Both the position numbers and the translations under genes were made by a program. A DNA stretch of 64,000 nucleotides from Chryseotalea sanaruensis (GTDB taxonomy: Bacteria > Bacteroidota > Bacteroidia > Cytophagales > Cyclobacteriaceae): NCBI RefSeq assembly GCF_003990915.1, contig NZ_BHXQ01000007.1, forward strand, positions 186,001 through 250,000, written 5' to 3'. Shown one piece after another: positions 23,305 to 32,403 of this stretch (position 1 is the stretch's first letter; each line of letters starts with the position of its first letter). Below the pieces are notes generated by a model, which was not told the DNA's origin, did not search any database, and worked only from the letters and a program-made list of their open reading frames with translations.

Positions 23305-25746
23305 ATGTTAAGAAATCACCTGAAAATCGCTTTTCGAAATCTATTAAAGCAAAAGACTTTTACACTAATTAATGCGTTCGGTTTAGCAATCGGTGTAGCC
23401 AGCTGTGTTCTGCTCGGCCTCTATGTTAACCACGAACTCTCCTACGACAAAGGCTTTAAAGACTCAGACAGAATACATAGAATTGTACTAGAACGTAAGT
23501 ATCCAGATCAGACGTCTATCATAGCGGGTGTTCCACATTCCTTGGCAAGTGTAGCGGTGCAAGACTATCCGGAAATTCAGCGTGCCACTACAATTTGTGG
23601 CCCGTTTGATGATATGATGATATCTTATAAAAGCACTAACAACGCTGATATTAAGTTTCTTGAAAATGATGTCTATGCAGCAGATAGCAACTTTTTTAAA
23701 ATTTTCAGTTTCAATATAATCAAGGGTGATCGTGAGACTATGCTACTGCATCCTAAGAGTATGATATTAACTGAAAGTACTGCGAAACGTCATTTCGGAG
23801 ATCAAGATCCGTTTGGGAAACTTATCACAATGTCAGGCAATGTGTTTACCGTTACCGGAATATGTGAGGATCCACCAGCTAATACTCACTTTAAATTTGG
23901 CTTAATAATTTCCATCAACACAATCGAAAGGTTCAATCTTGAAAATTTTAACAAACCTGACGTCTACTGTTATTTAAAACTAAATAAAGAGGCAAATCCC
24001 GCTTTACTTGAAGCTAAGCTTGATGTAATGGTTGACAAATACGCAGCAGCCGATTTTGAAAAGGTCAATAAATCATCTTGGTCGGAATATAAGAAAGCAG
24101 GTAATGGATATCATTACTTCCTGTGTCCACTAACTGATGTCTACTTATATCCCGAAAATATTGGTGGCATGAAACCTGGTGGGAATATTATTTCAATCAG
24201 AATTATGATAGTGATAGTAGTACTGATTCTGGTTGTTGCCTGTATCAACTTTATAAATCTTGCAACCGCTCGTTCATCTGAAAGGGCTATGGAAGTTGGC
24301 GTTAAAAAAGTTCTAGGATCATCAAGAAATCAATTAGTATTTCAATTTCTTAATGAATCCTTATTAGTGAGCTTTCTGGGAGTCGCCATTGGCGCAATGT
24401 TAATAACATTACTTCTACCTCATTTTAGTCAGTTTACTGATATTAACTTACAGATTGATTTTGGAATTCAGGAAGGTATTGTCTTAATAATAGTAGCAAC
24501 TGCTTTAGGCGTACTTGCTGGCATCTATCCATCATTTGTTCTGTCATCCTTCAAGCCTGTAACCGTATTAAAGGGTGCGTTTACCTCAACTTCAAAGGGG
24601 AAGTGGATTAGAAACGGATTAGTCGTTTTTCAATTTTGCATATCGATTTCACTTGTTATTTGCACAGTTATCATGCAGCAGCAAATGAATTTTATAAGTC
24701 AAAAAGATCTTGGCTATGACGAAGAGAATTTAGTTGTTATAGAAGGCAACTTTCATATGAGACCCAACTTCACAAGTAGCTTGATAAAAGAGCTTAAATT
24801 AATGCCTCAAGTCGTTTCGGCTGCCGGGAGTTTGTCTATGCCCACTATTGCTGGCATTTATCCTCAACAATATAGATCAGAAGGATCACCCGAAATCAAA
24901 TCCATCCATACGATGTATGCCGGTGATGAGTTTGCTGAAGTAATGGACTTTAAACTAATGGAAGGGAAGTTATTCTCCGAAAATACAAATGACTCACTAT
25001 CTATCATTTTAAATGAGTCTGCCGTTAAGACTTTAGGATTAAAAAATCCCATTGGAGAGAAAATAAATTTCATTGAGCAAACTTATGGAACCGGAAATCA
25101 AACAACTTTTACAATCGTGGGTATCATTAAGGATTTTCATTATGAAACACTGCATCAAGAGATTAAACCACTTATCATTCAAAGTAATGAGGTAATCTTT
25201 AATAGAATGAGCTTTGTAGTGGTGCGACTAAGGCAGGGAGAAAACACATCTGCAATTTCCGAAATGGAGAACAAATGGAGAGCCTTAGCATCCGATATGC
25301 CTTTTCAATTTAGATTTTTAGACAATGTGTTGGATGCACATTACAAAAAAGAAAAGCGTATGGGTGAAATTTTTACACTATTTTCCTGTCTGAGTATAAT
25401 TGTAGGCTGCATAGGTCTTTTTGGTTTATCTGCTTACACAATAGGGTTAAGAATGAAAGAGATAGGTATTCGTAAAGTGTTTGGTGCTAGTGTTACAAAC
25501 ATTCATGTTTTGCTTTCAATGGATTTCATTAAAATGATTCTTATATCTTTTTTTATAGCCGTTCCTGTTTCAATATATGTTATGGACATCTGGTGGCTTC
25601 AAGAATTTCCATTTAGAATTGAAATCAGCCCTTGGACAATTTTAGTTTCTGGTCTTGTTGCTCTTGTGATAGCCTGGATTACTGTAGGCTATCAATCCTT
25701 TAAGGCATCGGTTCAAAACCCGATAAAAATCTTAAGAAATGAATAA
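23305..25746 (+). CDS. FtsX/MacB-type ABC transporter permease
   Basis: 813 residues. The duplicated MacB architecture is seen: an N-terminal membrane helix in LRNHLKIAFRNLLKQKTFTLINAFGLAIGVASC, a periplasmic MacB core, and an FtsX domain with three helices from about residue 290. Then a second helix (RNGLVVFQFCISISLVICTV), a second periplasmic domain, and a C-terminal FtsX domain containing IGLRMKEIGIRKVFGAS. No ATPase gene is adjacent, which is usual for the many permeases of this type in Bacteroidetes. Substrate unknown. Confidence 0.92.
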   Translation: MLRNHLKIAFRNLLKQKTFTLINAFGLAIGVASCVLLGLYVNHELSYDKGFKDSDRIHRIVLERKYPDQTSIIAGVPHSLASVAVQDYPEIQRATTICGPFDDMMISYKSTNNADIKFLENDVYAADSNFFKIFSFNIIKGDRETMLLHPKSMILTESTAKRHFGDQDPFGKLITMSGNVFTVTGICEDPPANTHFKFGLIISINTIERFNLENFNKPDVYCYLKLNKEANPALLEAKLDVMVDKYAAADFEKVNKSSWSEYKKAGNGYHYFLCPLTDVYLYPENIGGMKPGGNIISIRIMIVIVVLILVVACINFINLATARSSERAMEVGVKKVLGSSRNQLVFQFLNESLLVSFLGVAIGAMLITLLLPHFSQFTDINLQIDFGIQEGIVLIIVATALGVLAGIYPSFVLSSFKPVTVLKGAFTSTSKGKWIRNGLVVFQFCISISLVICTVIMQQQMNFISQKDLGYDEENLVVIEGNFHMRPNFTSSLIKELKLMPQVVSAAGSLSMPTIAGIYPQQYRSEGSPEIKSIHTMYAGDEFAEVMDFKLMEGKLFSENTNDSLSIILNESAVKTLGLKNPIGEKINFIEQTYGTGNQTTFTIVGIIKDFHYETLHQEIKPLIIQSNEVIFNRMSFVVVRLRQGENTSAISEMENKWRALASDMPFQFRFLDNVLDAHYKKEKRMGEIFTLFSCLSIIVGCIGLFGLSAYTIGLRMKEIGIRKVFGASVTNIHVLLSMDFIKMILISFFIAVPVSIYVMDIWWLQEFPFRIEISPWTILVSGLVALVIAWITVGYQSFKASVQNPIKILRNE

Positions 25747-25809
25747 TCAAATGCAATTCCCGCTAAAAAAATTCTCAGGTAATCAACAGAGAATAAGACT
25801 ATAATTTAT

Positions 25810-26355
25810 ATGAGAAAGATTATTGCAGCAATCAACACGACAATTGACGGGATTTGCGACCATACAGCTGGTATCCCCGATGAAGATTTACATCAACATT
25901 ATACCAGTCTTTTAAACAACGCAGGAATTATATTATATGGCCGTACAACCTATCAACTTATGCAATTCTGGCAAACGTTGCTAAAAAAACCTTCAGGTCA
26001 AAAATCAATGGACGACTTTGCTTTGGCAATTGACAAAATACCAAAAGTCGTTTTTTCTCAAACCTTAAAAAACACTGAATGGGACAGTGCCGAAATTGCA
26101 ACCAAGGAAATTGAAAAGGAAGTTTTAGAACTCAAACAACAATCTGGTAAAGATATTTTAGTTGGCAGTCGGAGTATAATTATTCAGCTAATAAATCTTA
26201 ATTTGATAGATGAGTTTCAACTTTGTATTCATCCTGTCATAGCAGGCAAAGGCTCTCCACTCTTCGAAAATATAAACGACAGAACAATTTTTAAGCTTTC
26301 CAGAACAAAAGCCTTTAACTCTGGTGCAATAATACTTTACTATGAACGAACTTAA
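25810..26355 (+). CDS. RibD C-terminal / dihydrofolate-reductase-like protein
   Basis: 181 residues matching the stand-alone RibD_C family: MRKIIAAINTTIDG at the start, ILYGRTTYQLM, KVVFSQTL, KDILVGSRSIIIQLINLNLIDEF and HPVIAGKGSPLFE. Probably an NAD(P)H-binding reductase; the substrate cannot be told from sequence. It starts 64 bases after the permease stop. Confidence 0.88.
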   Translation: MRKIIAAINTTIDGICDHTAGIPDEDLHQHYTSLLNNAGIILYGRTTYQLMQFWQTLLKKPSGQKSMDDFALAIDKIPKVVFSQTLKNTEWDSAEIATKEIEKEVLELKQQSGKDILVGSRSIIIQLINLNLIDEFQLCIHPVIAGKGSPLFENINDRTIFKLSRTKAFNSGAIILYYERT

Positions 26356-26658
26356 GATCGTTGTCAAATCGATTAAAACACTATCTGTGTAATCATCAAT
26401 CTCCCGAAGCACAACAATAAGCGTGAAGAATTAGTGTTGCGTTTTTTCCACACATAATTACTTTAAATACAATAACATACTTTAGCAATAAGCAGATGTA
26501 TTGTTTAATGCTTTATTTCAAAGTCATTAAAGTGTGGCCTATAATATGCTCTTTATTCTATGTGAATAATGCAACTACAACAACTGCGCAATTCAATTTA
26601 ATATAAGCAGCTCCTTCATAAACATAAAATTTCATTAATCACTTAAATTCAAAAAATT
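26356..26658. other. 303-base gap, nothing recognised
   Basis: AT-rich sequence between the reductase and the Cys-rich protein genes. It contains no convincing ORF, repeat or terminator. The promoter of the Cys-rich protein gene is expected here, but no clear TAnnTTTG box was found. Confidence 0.4.
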
Positions 26659-27012
26659 ATGAGCCACGAAAAATTTCAAGACTGCATCAATGCCTGCAAT
26701 GCGTGTGCGGCTGAATGCGAACACTGTGCGACTTCCTGCTTGCACGAAAAAGACGCACAGATGTATGCTAAATGCATTGAACTTGAGCGCTATTGCGCGG
26801 ATATGTGCAGAACAGCTGCTGCTTTTATGGCCAGGGCTGATGAACACACCACTTCATTCGTAAATAAGTTTTGTAGCCTGTGCGCAGAAATTTGTGATGC
26901 CTGTGCAAAAGAATGCGAGAAACATTCTCATTCAGAGCATTGTAAAAAATGTGCAGAAGCATGTCGAGCATGTGCAGAAGAGTGCAGGAAAATGGAAATG
27001 CAACCAGCATAA
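26659..27012 (+). CDS. Cys-rich four-helix-bundle copper-binding protein (DUF326/Csp-like)
   Basis: 117 residues with Cys repeated in helical spacing: CINACNACAAECEHCATSC, then CIELERYCADMC, CSLCAEICDACAKEC and CKKCAEACRACAEEC. This is the pattern of DUF326 and copper-storage proteins, whose four-helix bundle binds many Cu(I) ions through inward-facing Cys. There is no signal peptide, so it would be cytosolic, like Csp3. No copper-transport gene is adjacent. A strong terminator follows. Confidence 0.9.
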   Translation: MSHEKFQDCINACNACAAECEHCATSCLHEKDAQMYAKCIELERYCADMCRTAAAFMARADEHTTSFVNKFCSLCAEICDACAKECEKHSHSEHCKKCAEACRACAEECRKMEMQPA

Positions 27013-27081
27013 ATCTTAATCGATCTGAAATCAATAAAAGTTAAAATACACTTTTGTCTGGCTGCAGCCATCAAACTCAAA

Positions 27082-27111
27082 AAATCAGCGTCTCTTCAGA
27101 GACGCTGATTT
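27082..27111. terminator. Strong hairpin terminator
   Basis: AAATCAGCGTCTC (27082-27094), loop TTCA, GAGACGCTGATTT (27099-27111): a perfect 13-bp stem flanked by A-run and T-run, so it can act in both directions. It probably ends the Cys-rich protein transcript. Confidence 0.85.
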
Positions 27112-27152
27112 TATAAATATGTTTTAAAGGATAATAAATTTCAACAAATATA

Positions 27153-27345
27153 CCGTCATTGTGATGAACGAAGCGTTGATTGTGTGTAAGGGCGAAGAAG
27201 CAATCTTTATTAATACAAACCCAAAAAATCAAAGACGCTATATTAATTTCAAATTTAAAGTTTCAAATTTCAGATTTCAGATTTTGAATTTTCAAATCCA
27301 TCAGCACATCAACGAATTAGCATATTAGCATATCAGCACATCAAA
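27153..27345. repeat. Degenerate GTCATTG...GAACGAAGC repeat and AT-rich text
   Basis: 27153-27206 reads CCGTCATTGTGATGAACGAAGC...GCGAAGAAGCAATCTTT, a degenerate form of the CGTCATTGCGAGGAACGAAGCAATCT repeat that I remember from many Bacteroidetes genomes. 27245-27345 is simple AT-rich text (TTTCAAATTTCAGATTTCAG ... CAGCACATCAACGAATTAGC) of the kind also seen at 9310, 20533, 38255 and 51560. Confidence 0.5.
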
Positions 27346-27350
27346 TGGAT

Positions 27351-28226
27351 TTAAAGACTCGAAACCTCAGCCTCCGGTGAAATTTTCTTCACTAGTCCTT
27401 GTAATACTTTTCCAGGACCACATTCTATAAATGTTTTTGCTCCATCAGCTGTCATCTGTTGTACAGATTGCGTCCAGCGCACTGGTGCTGTTAATTGCGA
27501 TACTAAATTTTTCTTGATGCTAGCAACATCAGTTGAGGGCTTTGCATTTACGTTTTGATAAACCGCACAACGTGGTTGACTAAAATTAGTGGCTTCAATG
27601 GCTGCTGCCAATTCTTCTCTGGCTGGTTCCATTAATGGTGAGTGGAAGGCCCCTCCTACCTGCAATACCATGGCACGTTTAGCACCAGCTGCTTTCATTT
27701 TTTCACAAGCTATTTCTATACCTTTAAGCGATCCTGAAATAACAAGTTGGCCGGGACAATTATAATTGGCCGCTACCACAATTTCTTCTTTTATCGATGC
27801 GCAAACTTCTTCTACAACCGCGTCATCCAAACCAAGAATGGCTGCCATAGTGGAAGGATTAATCTCGCAGGCTCGCTGCATGGCTAAAGCACGTTTGCTT
27901 ACCAATGTTAAACCATCTTTAAAAGATAAAGCTCCGTTAGCTACCAACGATGAGAATTCTCCCAAAGAATGACCCGCTACCATATCGGGTGAAAACGAAT
28001 TGCTTGACAACGCAACGGCTACTGAATGAATAAATACTGCCGGCTGTGTTACTTTAGTCTGCTTCAACTCATCAGCAGTACCATTAAACATTACTGATTT
28101 AATATCGAAACCTAGTATGTCGTTGGCTTCATCGAAAAGAGTTTTAGCTGCGGCACTTGACTCATAAAGGTCTTTACCCATTCCGGTAAATTGTGCACCC
28201 TGCCCTGGAAAAATGTATGCTGTCAT
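27351..28226 (-). CDS. fabD: Malonyl-CoA:ACP transacylase
   Basis: 291 residues. Family motifs: FPGQGAQFTGMGKDL at the start, the nucleophile GHSLGE with Ser87, VGGAFHSPLM with the catalytic His, and C-terminal ECGPGKVLQGL. It loads malonyl onto ACP to feed FabH and the elongation cycle. It is separate from the fabH-accBC cluster at 49-53 kb. A 58-base gap separates it from the upstream DCC protein gene. Confidence 0.96.
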   Translation of the reverse strand: MTAYIFPGQGAQFTGMGKDLYESSAAAKTLFDEANDILGFDIKSVMFNGTADELKQTKVTQPAVFIHSVAVALSSNSFSPDMVAGHSLGEFSSLVANGALSFKDGLTLVSKRALAMQRACEINPSTMAAILGLDDAVVEEVCASIKEEIVVAANYNCPGQLVISGSLKGIEIACEKMKAAGAKRAMVLQVGGAFHSPLMEPAREELAAAIEATNFSQPRCAVYQNVNAKPSTDVASIKKNLVSQLTAPVRWTQSVQQMTADGAKTFIECGPGKVLQGLVKKISPEAEVSSL

Positions 28227-28284
28227 GTGTTTTAGGTCTGTGTTTGTAATTAGACCAGCAAATTAAGCATGATTTTTTAAAAGA

Positions 28285-28704
28285 CTAATCAAGAAAACGA
28301 TTCTTCCACTCAGGAGAAGGAATCATACAGGCATCTTTTTTACCAAAAAATCTGTATCGGTTGCTCGAAATCCAATTATAAATACCGTCTCGTATAAACC
28401 TGGGAACAATTTTAAAAGCATAAAGTAATGGCCAGACCCCTGATAAGCTTCGGGCAATCTCCAATGCGGCTTCACTTTGCGAAAACCATTTATTATCCTG
28501 AATTAAAATAATGGTTTCTACCGTTGTGGTTACTTTATATTTCAACAATAGATTTTTACCAATTTCTGATTGAAGTGATGCAAAAACGAACTTCTTTTTA
28601 GCATCTCTTTTTAAAATAAACTGAACAGCTCCGCTACAAAGATTGCAGACGCCATCAAAAAGTATAATCGATTTTTCTACTGTCACCTTATTAAATGCAC
28701 CCAA
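28285..28704 (-). CDS. DUF393 / DCC-type thiol-disulfide oxidoreductase-like protein
   Basis: 139 residues. The signature IILFDGVCNLCSGAVQFILKRD carries the DCC-family Cys pair near residues 20-23, followed by FVFASLQSE. C-terminally, YNWISSNRYRFFGKKDACMIP is also typical. Thought to be a redox protein with a thioredoxin-like fold. The start is uncertain: the ATG at 28704 overlaps the end of the T9SS protein gene by 22 bases. Confidence 0.88.
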   Translation of the reverse strand: MGAFNKVTVEKSIILFDGVCNLCSGAVQFILKRDAKKKFVFASLQSEIGKNLLLKYKVTTTVETIILIQDNKWFSQSEAALEIARSLSGVWPLLYAFKIVPRFIRDGIYNWISSNRYRFFGKKDACMIPSPEWKNRFLD

Positions 28705-31604
28705 CCCTTGATTGTCTGAACCCGATTGTCTGGGTTAATTACATTAAAAGTAACATCAGCTGCGTAATAGTAAACTCCGGAATTCAGTAGTGTACCACTG
28801 TTATCACGTCCATCCCAATCAATATAAATAGTCTTGTCTACATCATCACCCAAAACAGATTCGTAAGTATACACCTCAACGCCCCAGCGATTGTATACCC
28901 TGAAAAGAACTTTCTCAACAAAGCGTGCGCATCTTTCTTTGTAGGCGGGCTGGCAATTTAAACTACTCGGATTAGGTGACTCTTCACCTGTACCCTCGCG
29001 GTTACTATAGGCACTGAAAAAGTCGTTGCAGCCATCTCCATTAGGTGTAAATACATTAGGTAGTTCGTAATAAGGACAGTTGTCATTACAAATGGATTCA
29101 CTCAATTCACTTTCATTTCCAGAACGGTCTACCACAGAAATCTTATAGCATCGGGCAAATGAGGTCAGGTTATTGTCTACAAAAACAGTGTCTCTGGTAA
29201 AAGTTTGTCCATTAATAAGTATTGGTTGAAACTCTCCGTTTATTTCGTTGGCAACATAAACACGATAGCCTAACACATCACCTTCGCATTCGGTGGTTGT
29301 CACCCTATTCCACCTTACTTCATTGCTGAAAGTATTTATGTTACAAGTAGATTGATCAGCAAAAAACTCTTCACATGAGCGAATATCTGCCAGTACTGGA
29401 GAGGGTACACATACTGGTGGTTCTTCATCTGCTGCTTGTGCACAAATTATCTGAGAGTAATTTTCCAATGGCTCATCTATGGCGGGGTTTCCATAAGTAC
29501 CTCTTGTCATAACACGGTAACAATACACTTCATCTTCTACCAGAGGCGGGGCTGTTTCTCCCGGATCGGAAAAAATAAAACCATTTACACTCACATTCAC
29601 CTGTTGATACAACACTAAACCTGCGGTTTCAGTAGAGCCTTCTGCACCTCGGTATACATCATGCAAAGGAAAATTTTGAGAGAGGTTGGACCATGGTGTA
29701 AATGCCTGCCAACTCAAGTCTAAACGTTGATCGCCCGACTGGACATCGAGCCTCACCATACTGGCAGTTGCTGAGGTGTCGACTGGAGCAATGGCCGGAT
29801 TGTTAATTGTGGCTGAGTATAGCTCTACATGGTAACTGTATATTTTATCAAGCGTATTAATCGCATTATCGATAGCCGTTGTGTCTGATATAGTTCCTGA
29901 GCTGATGGCTACCCATGGCTTAGCGCCAGTAAACCCTTCTGATCTCCATACTTTATATTGATATGGCGGTGGAAATTGTACAGGATCAATTTCAAAAGGT
30001 TTGCGCCAGCTAACTCTTATTTGTCCATCGCTCTCACCGGTCTTTTCAACTGTTACATGCGTAATTACTGGTGCATCTGCCAAAATTGGGGCAATGCACA
30101 ACTCTTCCGACATATAACTTTCACCGCCTCTGGGCAAAGGAAAAAGCGCTACCAATCTATAACAATATTCAGCACCGACTGCAAGCCCGAGGCCACCATT
30201 CGTGTCAGTGTACGTAATGGAGGATGCCGGAACCAATGCAATCATTTCGTAGCCGAGCCCGGGGGAAAGACCAGTTTCACAATTAGCGGGTGTATAGGCA
30301 AACGAATCTACACGTCTCCATACCTGAATACTCGAGGCATTTTTACATGTGTACTCATCCCAATCAAGTTTTACATGCCTTTTAGCAAAGTCGACTGTAG
30401 CCAGATTCCATTCCGGAGCCGGCCCCACCACTTTTACAAACCATGTTTTAAAAGTGACAAGATTAGGCTGGCCGTTATCTGTTATTTTAAATACAACCTG
30501 ATATGGTTGATCTTTTACATGCTCACAAACAGTCTCCCATTCAAAAGTTAACTCAGCCGGATCAGGAACTACCGATTGAAAAACCGCAGGATTTGGAGAC
30601 ACCTTGGCCGGACTAATAAATGTATCTCCGAACAACTCGCTGAAGGCCTCAATTTTAACATTGTTGTTGTCAATGTCTATTCCGAAAATTGTAACGTTAA
30701 GTGTAGTGCCTGCTACAACACAAGTATCGTTGGGTATAATTAAGTCAGGCCTTTCATTATCACACTCATCTATTATGATTTGCATGTCGCGTCTCACATA
30801 ACCAATTTCTACCCATTGGCCTGCTATCTCTCGCCATTCAACAATATTAAAGGCTATATTATATTCTCCCCTAATACCAGGTGCATCCCAGGTAATTGTT
30901 CCAGTTATCGGGTTAATTGAAAAAGTGGGTGGACCATTCTGATTTTCATTGGCAGTATCAAAATTACCTGTATAAAAGCCGCTATTGTTCGGATCTCTGT
31001 AACCTGTTACAACGGTGTTGCGATCTCTGAAAGGGATCACCATTTCATAAGATAAGCTGTCTCCATCAGGATCAAAGGCACCAGGGTTGTGTTGAAAAGC
31101 AACGCCAGTACAACCCTTGTCTACTGGCGCAATTAACAATTTAGGGCTATTGTTACAGCCGTAGAAAGCATCAGTATTAATTTCAGTCTCTATATAAAAT
31201 GTAGTTAGAATGGAATTAACCATATTCAATACTCCACCATTTCTATTGGGTTCCTTGTAAGAAATTAAGTATCTTCCAGAACCACCATAAGTATGTTCAG
31301 TGGTAAATGAAGCTACCGCAATGTTAGCCCCCAGTTCAGGCTTTGCTACGCTTGGCGTTTCAGGAATAATTATTCTTATACCATCACCAAAATCCAGCAC
31401 ATCAAGGCCATCTGACTGCCTGCCCCCAAAAGGAACTGTTGACTCCGAATCTGTATAAACTGTAACTGTAATAATAAATGTTAAGCCAGCACAGCTTTTA
31501 CGCACAACTGTTATTTCTCCTGCGCGCAAATGGGTTGCTTGCGCAATAATTGAGCTACTCAGTACGAGTAGAGTAATAGCTATTAAAAATCGAAACATTG
31601 TCAT
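28683..31604 (-). CDS. Large secreted protein with T9SS type B (gliding-motility) C-terminal domain
   Basis: 973 residues. A signal peptide (MTMFRFLIAITLLVLSSSIIAQA) is followed by ATHLRAGEITV, a common beginning of large surface proteins in gliding Bacteroidetes. The middle has cadherin/FN3-like beta domains (for example SFSINPITGTITWDAPG near 235 and several FN3-like units at 400-760). The end shows the CHU_C / type B sorting domain: LPNVFTPNGDGCND near residue 870, VYNRWGVEVYTYES and WDGRDNSGTLLNSGVYYY. The protein should be exported through the type IX system and attached at the surface. No enzyme motif seen; probably adhesive or structural. Confidence 0.92.
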   Translation of the reverse strand: MTMFRFLIAITLLVLSSSIIAQATHLRAGEITVVRKSCAGLTFIITVTVYTDSESTVPFGGRQSDGLDVLDFGDGIRIIIPETPSVAKPELGANIAVASFTTEHTYGGSGRYLISYKEPNRNGGVLNMVNSILTTFYIETEINTDAFYGCNNSPKLLIAPVDKGCTGVAFQHNPGAFDPDGDSLSYEMVIPFRDRNTVVTGYRDPNNSGFYTGNFDTANENQNGPPTFSINPITGTITWDAPGIRGEYNIAFNIVEWREIAGQWVEIGYVRRDMQIIIDECDNERPDLIIPNDTCVVAGTTLNVTIFGIDIDNNNVKIEAFSELFGDTFISPAKVSPNPAVFQSVVPDPAELTFEWETVCEHVKDQPYQVVFKITDNGQPNLVTFKTWFVKVVGPAPEWNLATVDFAKRHVKLDWDEYTCKNASSIQVWRRVDSFAYTPANCETGLSPGLGYEMIALVPASSITYTDTNGGLGLAVGAEYCYRLVALFPLPRGGESYMSEELCIAPILADAPVITHVTVEKTGESDGQIRVSWRKPFEIDPVQFPPPYQYKVWRSEGFTGAKPWVAISSGTISDTTAIDNAINTLDKIYSYHVELYSATINNPAIAPVDTSATASMVRLDVQSGDQRLDLSWQAFTPWSNLSQNFPLHDVYRGAEGSTETAGLVLYQQVNVSVNGFIFSDPGETAPPLVEDEVYCYRVMTRGTYGNPAIDEPLENYSQIICAQAADEEPPVCVPSPVLADIRSCEEFFADQSTCNINTFSNEVRWNRVTTTECEGDVLGYRVYVANEINGEFQPILINGQTFTRDTVFVDNNLTSFARCYKISVVDRSGNESELSESICNDNCPYYELPNVFTPNGDGCNDFFSAYSNREGTGEESPNPSSLNCQPAYKERCARFVEKVLFRVYNRWGVEVYTYESVLGDDVDKTIYIDWDGRDNSGTLLNSGVYYYAADVTFNVINPDNRVQTIKGWVHLIR

Positions 31605-31818
31605 GTCTGCTTTGCAAAAAATTGCTGGAATAGGTTACAAGATATAACTCTAAACGTTCTAAGGAAACTCTTGTTAGAAACGATAAGTTTCCACTGATCG
31701 TCTATTCTAGCAAAAAACTTTTTTCAACATGCATTTTATTGATAATCTGCCTAGAAAAAATGCTTTCTATCATTAACTTAGCATCTAATAACCTAAAATA
31801 CCCTATTTTTTAACCTTC

Positions 31819-32022
31819 ATGAATTCCGAAAAAGAGAACCTACGCAAACGTGAACTGGAGATACAACGCCTTATGAGACAAATGAAGTTTGATGAACTTC
31901 ACAAAAGTCAGGTATACCGCAACTTGGAGCAGGAACTTCAGAAGATTAAGCAAAACAATGACATTCTTGCGGAACAGGAAACTCCCACCAGCACAGTTTA
32001 CACTTCTAACCAGCAAAAGTAG
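31819..32022 (+). CDS. Small conserved-looking coiled protein
   Basis: 67 residues, ATG at 31819, highly charged and helical (ENLRKRELEIQRLMRQMKF). No signal peptide, no known family recognised. First gene of the plus-strand run that leads to the acyltransferase; 77 bases precede the next gene. Confidence 0.55.
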   Translation: MNSEKENLRKRELEIQRLMRQMKFDELHKSQVYRNLEQELQKIKQNNDILAEQETPTSTVYTSNQQK

Positions 32023-32099
32023 TCGAGCTTAAACCTGACTTAATTTCCTTAAAACCAGTTTGAAATCACATCTTTGCTCAAAATCCACTGAAATTAGCA

Positions 32100-32339
32100 A
32101 TGAGAGTTTTAAAGGAAATACCCACCCCCCATTACAAAATAACCCTTTACGCCTGGAATAACCGCTACATCATAAAACTTGAGCAAGGTTTACTTGAGCA
32201 AACCTTTAAGGTGAACGAGTTTGATGTAACCAGTGAAGCAGATATCGAAAAAATGATAGATGAAACCTTCTTAAAGGAGGCTATGGAACGATTTAACTCC
32301 ATGTCTCGCTCATTAGGAGAAGCCCTTAACAGGGTATAA
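32100..32339 (+). CDS. Small hypothetical protein
   Basis: 79 residues starting MRVLKEIPTPHYKITLYAWN, with alternating beta and helix (KLEQGLLEQTFKVNEFDVTS...IEKMIDETFLKEAMERF). It looks like a small, folded cytoplasmic protein. No known family recognised by eye. It lies 64 bases before the acyltransferase gene and may share its transcript. Confidence 0.6.
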   Translation: MRVLKEIPTPHYKITLYAWNNRYIIKLEQGLLEQTFKVNEFDVTSEADIEKMIDETFLKEAMERFNSMSRSLGEALNRV

Positions 32340-32403
32340 TTAAGATCACAGACGCCAAATCCAATGGTAGAATTGTGTTATTTTGCGCACCCAATAGCTG
32401 GCG

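Noticed and set aside
28683..28704. Frameshift joining the DCC protein to the T9SS protein
   Set aside because: Each protein is complete in itself; the 22-base overlap is ordinary gene packing or a slightly later true start.
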